A DNA stretch of 34,285 nucleotides from JAJFTV01 sp964426355. Its GTDB lineage: Bacteria > Chloroflexota > Anaerolineae > Anaerolineales > Anaerolineaceae. A program made the position numbers and the translations under genes. The DNA is taken from assembly GCA_964426355.1 (NCBI GenBank), contig CAYRRA010000021.1, forward strand, positions 1 to 34,285, given 5' to 3'. Below are positions 31,943 through 34,285 of this stretch, in pieces (positions within the stretch are counted from its first letter, which is position 1; every line of letters begins with the position of its first letter). Under the pieces are notes generated by a model. The model saw only the letters and a program-made list of their open reading frames with translations. It was not told where the DNA came from and ran no database searches.

Positions 31943-32140
31943 GTGCGGGATGCTGTGAGCGCGATGTCTGAAGGATCGAAAGAGATTGATACCGGCGTGG
32001 ATCGCGCCAGCCAATCCAGCGCTGCCTTGCACAAAATCCTTTCTGCTGTTGCCGAGGCGTTATTTCAGGCAGTTAAAGGTGCTTTTTCAGACTTCATGCT
32101 CTCCTGGTTGGCACAACAGCTTTGTGTTGCGGTGCGGTAA
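31943..32140 (+). pseudogene. Remnant of a methyl-accepting chemotaxis protein gene
   Basis: A frame of about 65 codons reads AVSAMSEGSKEIDTGVDRAS, then QSSAALHKILSAVAE. This heptad pattern (AVxxMxxGxxEVxxGVxxAxxAGxALxxIL) is characteristic of the signalling coiled coil of chemoreceptors. The match covers about 38 residues (to 32056), then the sequence becomes unrelated. A stop codon lies directly upstream in frame (31937-31939), so neither the sensing nor the hairpin-tip part is present. No promoter or ribosome site is evident. It is best seen as a decayed fragment; recruitment as a small gene is unlikely. The flanks (31775-31942, 32141-32195) hold no other gene. Confidence 0.65.
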
Positions 32141-32195
32141 TTTGTCGTAACTGATGACGAGAGCAAGAAAAAATATACCAGCAATTCATTAAAGC

Positions 32196-32224
32196 AAAAG
32201 ACCCGGGGTTCCGCCGGGTCTTTT
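32196..32224 (-). terminator. Intrinsic terminator of the lipoprotein gene (bidirectional)
   Basis: AAAAGACCCGG (32196-32206) pairs perfectly with CCGGGTCTTTT (32214-32224), 11 bp, loop GGTTCCG, giving T-runs on both strands. It begins 17 bases after the lipoprotein stop. Confidence 0.88.
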
Positions 32225-32241
32225 CAATTCACAGGCTGTGT

Positions 32242-32586
32242 TTATTCTTGCACAGCCGGTGCCTCGTATGGCTTACGGAAAATAAAGGTTTGAATGATCC
32301 CATAATTAGTGCTGGTGTGGATCACTTCGTCCAGCTCATATCCCTGGGCAGTCAACGGTGTAATCAGGTTCACTAATAGTGTATCGTCCCCCGTTTTGAT
32401 ATCCCGGCAAATCAAGTCGTCGAAGCCGGTATCGTAGAAACAATGCTTGCTCAGCCAGGTGTAACTCCATGCCGGTTGAGGTGTTGCTACCGATTTCTGC
32501 ATGGCTTCATCCGTGGGCGAAACCTTGCAAGAACTCAATATGGCGGCTAACAAGATGATGAGTGCAAATGTACCTATTTTTTTCAT
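32242..32586 (-). CDS. Small secreted lipoprotein of unknown function
   Basis: A lipoprotein precursor of about 114 residues: MKKIGTFALIILLAAILSSC has a basic start, a hydrophobic core and lipobox LSSC, so the mature protein begins at the Cys and is membrane-anchored outside. The mature part (about 95 residues) contains WSYTWLSKHCFYDTGFDDLI and a C-terminal beta strand TNYGIIQTFIFRKPYE, with two further Cys that could form a disulfide. I recognise no family. ATG 32586 and ATG 32589 are equally possible (GGAG 4-7 bases upstream). It is divergent from ParA across a repeat-rich region and has a strong terminator, so it is probably expressed alone. Confidence 0.8.
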   Translation of the reverse strand: MKKIGTFALIILLAAILSSCKVSPTDEAMQKSVATPQPAWSYTWLSKHCFYDTGFDDLICRDIKTGDDTLLVNLITPLTAQGYELDEVIHTSTNYGIIQTFIFRKPYEAPAVQE

Positions 32587-32610
32587 CATAATCTCCATCA
32601 GTTTTATCAA

Positions 32611-32640
32611 ACCATAGACGGTGTCGATGCCGTCTATGGT
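32611..32640. repeat. Perfect 11-bp inverted repeat before the lipoprotein gene
   Basis: ACCATAGACGG (32611-32621) and CCGTCTATGGT (32630-32640) are perfect complements separated by 8 bases. No T-run follows on either strand, so it is not a terminator. It lies 24 bases upstream of the lipoprotein start, as expected for an operator or a 5'-leader hairpin. Confidence 0.75.
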
Positions 32641-32648
32641 GATATGGT

Positions 32649-32680
32649 GCAAGAAATTTGCCAGGTTTAGCAAGAAATTT
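32649..32680. repeat. Two 11-base direct repeats spaced by two helical turns
   Basis: GCAAGAAATTT occurs at 32649-32659 and again at 32670-32680, start to start 21 bases. Exact repeats on one face of the helix are typical of tandem sites for a response-regulator-like protein. They lie between the divergent lipoprotein and ParA genes. Confidence 0.7.
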
Positions 32681-32717
32681 TTACGAAAAATTAATCACAC
32701 CATTTGCATTTTTCCTG

Positions 32718-32746
32718 TTGCACAGGAGAAAGCCTTCATGTATCAT
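32718..32746 (+). promoter_or_regulatory. Promoter of the ParA gene, probably giving a leaderless mRNA
   Basis: TTGCAC (32718-32723), a 17-base spacer and TATCAT (32741-32746) place the transcription start at about 32753-32755, on the ATG at 32754. Confidence 0.6.
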
Positions 32747-32753
32747 AGGGTGT

Positions 32754-33530
32754 ATGAATATCTTTACACTTGCAAATCATAAAGGCGGTGTGGGAAAAAC
32801 CACCACCACGCATAACCTGGGCGCGCTGCTGGCTGAGTTAGGCTGGCGCGTTTTACTCGTCGATCTTGACCCGCAAGCCAGCCTGACCGGTTCGACAGGT
32901 GTTTCAGACTGCAACGGACGTTCCATGACCGAAGTGCTGGGCGGTTATCAGCCTGGCAGCCTGGCGATGGAAGACATCGTGATTAACATTTCTCCCGGGC
33001 TTGACCTGGCTCCCAGTGATCTTTCGATGGCAAGTGTAGAGTTGGGATTGTCTCAACGAATGGAGCGTGAGCGGCTGCTTGCCAAAGCCCTGGAACCTCT
33101 CCAAAGTCGTTATGACCTGGTGTTTATTGATTGCGGTCCTTCCCTGGGGCTGCTCACAGTGAACGGGCTGGTCGCTGCCAGCCAGGTGATTGTACCTTGC
33201 CAGCCCAGCGTACTCGATTTGCGCGGGGTTTCCCTGTTTTTGCAGAGCGTTGAAACCATACGCGGTGACCTTAACCCATCTCTAAACCTGTTCGGTATCC
33301 TGGTTACCCAGTATGATCAACGCTATACCCATCACCGCGATGCAGTAGAAGCGATTCAACAGGCAAACCTGCCCATTCTTCCGGTGATGATTGGACGCTC
33401 TGTTAAAGTGGCAGAAGCATCCGGTGCGGGTCAGCCGATCACTTCTTATGAGCCAGGCAACCCGCAAGCAGAGAATTACCGCAAGCTGGCGCTACTGGTG
33501 AGTGATTGGCTGGAAACACACCGCGCCTAA
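32754..33530 (+). CDS. ParA/Soj-type P-loop ATPase, orphan
   Basis: A 258-residue deviant Walker ATPase of the ParA/MinD class. The deviant Walker A is KGGVGKTTT starting at K10 with catalytic K15, Walker A' is LLVDLDPQASLTGSTG, and Walker B is LVFIDCGPSLGLLT. These proteins form ATP-dependent dimers on DNA to move chromosomes, plasmids or protein cargo. No parB or parS-like palindrome lies next to it, so it may be an accessory positioning factor instead of the chromosomal ParA. ATG 32754 fits the family start (MNIFTLANHKGG); the frame upstream is open but shows no family resemblance. AGGGTG adjoins the ATG too closely to be a normal ribosome site. Confidence 0.93.
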   Translation: MNIFTLANHKGGVGKTTTTHNLGALLAELGWRVLLVDLDPQASLTGSTGVSDCNGRSMTEVLGGYQPGSLAMEDIVINISPGLDLAPSDLSMASVELGLSQRMERERLLAKALEPLQSRYDLVFIDCGPSLGLLTVNGLVAASQVIVPCQPSVLDLRGVSLFLQSVETIRGDLNPSLNLFGILVTQYDQRYTHHRDAVEAIQQANLPILPVMIGRSVKVAEASGAGQPITSYEPGNPQAENYRKLALLVSDWLETHRA

Positions 33531-33650
33531 AACGAATCAATACAGTACCTTCAGCGAAATCATATTGGGGAAATCACCCCGCTGGATTATTTTTGAGAAC
33601 GTCAGGGAGTTTGTTGTTCAGCAATTGATTAATGAGTAAAAAATTTCAAC

Positions 33651-33692
33651 TGAAAAGCTTTCCGACCGGAAGATTTTCCGGATGAAAAGCTT
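33651..33692. repeat. Direct repeat and stem-loop before the glycosyltransferase
   Basis: TGAAAAGCTT occurs at 33651-33660 and 33683-33692, flanking the stem CCGGAA-GATT-TTCCGG (33666-33681). It may be an operator or leader structure. Otherwise 33531-33650 shows nothing recognisable. Confidence 0.5.
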
Positions 33693-33705
33693 GGAGGAGT
33701 TTGTT

Positions 33706-34285
33706 TTGCGTATTACGATCCTTGCAGCCGGTTCACGGGGGGATATTCAGCCTTATGTTGCCCTGGGAATCGGTTTGAAAACAGCAGGTTTTGACGTCAA
33801 TATTGCCACCCATGCTTATTTTGAGCGGTTTGTGCGCAGCCGTGGGCTGGATTTTTCATTGCTTTCTGGCAATCCACGCCAGATTCTTTCCAGCGGCAGC
33901 GGGCAAGAATGGCTGGAGAGTAACTACCGCCCCCTGGCTTTTATGAAGCGCATGTACAAAGCTCTGGAGCCACTCATCTGGCAGATGATGAATGACTGCT
34001 TGGAGGCCTGCCGTGGCTCGCAGGCGGTTATGTTTGGCGTCATTTCTGCGTTTGCCGGTTTGACCATTGCTGAGAAGCTGGGTATCCAGGCCATACCGGC
34101 GTTAAAACAGCACGTTCACCCCACGCGCGATTACCCCTGTGGCATGGTCATGCCTTCCATTTCTTTGGGCAGGTGGTATAACCGCCTGACGTACCCGATC
34201 GGGTATCAAATTTACTGGCAGGTACTGCGTTCGCTGGTTAACCGTTGGCGGACGGCATTGGATATGCCACCCCAGTCGCTGCAAG
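33706..34285 (+). CDS. Glycosyltransferase of the UDP-glycosyl/sterol glucosyltransferase type (GT1/GT28-like), 3' end missing
   Basis: The first 193 codons of a GT-B glycosyltransferase that transfers a sugar from a nucleotide donor to a lipid or small molecule. The N-terminal segment RITILAAGSRGDIQPYVALG is the classical acceptor-domain start, including the G-S-R-G-D turn; IATHAYFERFVRSRGLDF and GIQAIPALKQHVHPTRDYP follow the family pattern. The donor-binding half lies beyond the window. The start is TTG 33706, with GGAGGAG 8 bases upstream and the usual family N-terminus; an in-frame ATG at 33682 would add eight residues and overlap the leader stem-loop. Confidence 0.88.
   Translation, partial: MRITILAAGSRGDIQPYVALGIGLKTAGFDVNIATHAYFERFVRSRGLDFSLLSGNPRQILSSGSGQEWLESNYRPLAFMKRMYKALEPLIWQMMNDCLEACRGSQAVMFGVISAFAGLTIAEKLGIQAIPALKQHVHPTRDYPCGMVMPSISLGRWYNRLTYPIGYQIYWQVLRSLVNRWRTALDMPPQSLQ

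Noticed and set aside
32658..32753. N-terminal extension of ParA by 32 residues.
   Set aside because: The extension crosses the promoter and a direct repeat and does not resemble the family start; MNIFTLANHKGG is the normal N-terminus.
32738..32782. A 14-codon frame with AGGAGA upstream, overlapping the ParA start; a possible leader peptide.
   Set aside because: The ribosome site lies upstream of the predicted transcription start, so it would not be in the mRNA; the start also sits inside the promoter.
1..34285. CRISPR arrays, tRNA or rRNA genes, insertion sequences and phage genes.
   Set aside because: I looked for regularly spaced direct repeats, cloverleaf sequences, transposase-like frames and terminal repeats and saw none; the repeats present are single operators or hairpins.

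Overview
The window looks like chromosomal DNA from an anaerobic member of the Chloroflexota, probably class Anaerolineae. This placement is inferred from gene content: a MalT-type LuxR regulator, a 79-residue protein of a type common in that group, a DUF438-hemerythrin protein with ferredoxin-type partners, triple small heat-shock genes, and roughly half GC. There is no rRNA or tRNA to confirm it. I see no CRISPR array, insertion sequence, prophage or conjugation gene. Coding density is high, and most genes sit in short operons with a clear regulator.

Layout. Bases 1-5846 (minus strand): a gene start leaving the left edge, a serine beta-lactamase-like hydrolase coupled to the 79-residue protein, a second hydrolase of the same superfamily, and an 895-residue MalT-like regulator that ends in an intrinsic terminator. 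5847-6446 is a gene-free stretch with a strong hairpin. 6447-7886 (minus) holds three Hsp20 genes. 7887-8569 is another gene-free stretch, with a possible small RNA ending in a terminator and then a consensus promoter and operator. 8570-12646 (plus): a MarR regulator and a TM287/288-like heterodimeric ABC exporter. 12724-16043 (plus): a Fur/Zur regulator and a zinc uptake operon (substrate-binding lipoprotein, ATPase, permease) behind a 9-1-9 palindrome at its promoter. 16070-18683 (minus): an ECF sigma factor and a very large membrane-anchored putative anti-sigma partner. 18740-20796 (plus): a TetR regulator and a cytoplasmic GH13 glycosidase that share a palindromic operator. 20918-22429 (minus): a secreted DUF2202 ferritin-like protein and a PilZ protein. 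22584-26417 (plus): a second TetR regulator with a three-gene ABC-2 exporter. 26617-28892 (minus): a Crp/Fnr regulator, a 2[4Fe-4S] ferredoxin and a DUF438-hemerythrin-PAS protein. 29146-31023 (plus): an S9 peptidase. 31031-31774 (minus): a NapH-like polyferredoxin. Then come a decayed chemoreceptor fragment, a small lipoprotein (minus), an orphan ParA ATPase (plus), and a glycosyltransferase cut by the right edge.

How the parts fit. Several blocks are self-contained regulator-plus-effector units whose operators can be read directly: MarR with efflux, Zur with zinc import, TetR with GH13, and TetR with ABC-2 export. The Crp/ferredoxin/DUF438 block looks like a redox, oxygen or nitric-oxide response unit. 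The least explained items are the TetR-GH13 operator set, the possible RNA at 8163-8417, the repeat-rich divergent region 32590-32753, and apparent leaderless starts in front of the Crp-like and ParA genes. I found no clear evidence of a wholly new multi-gene system.
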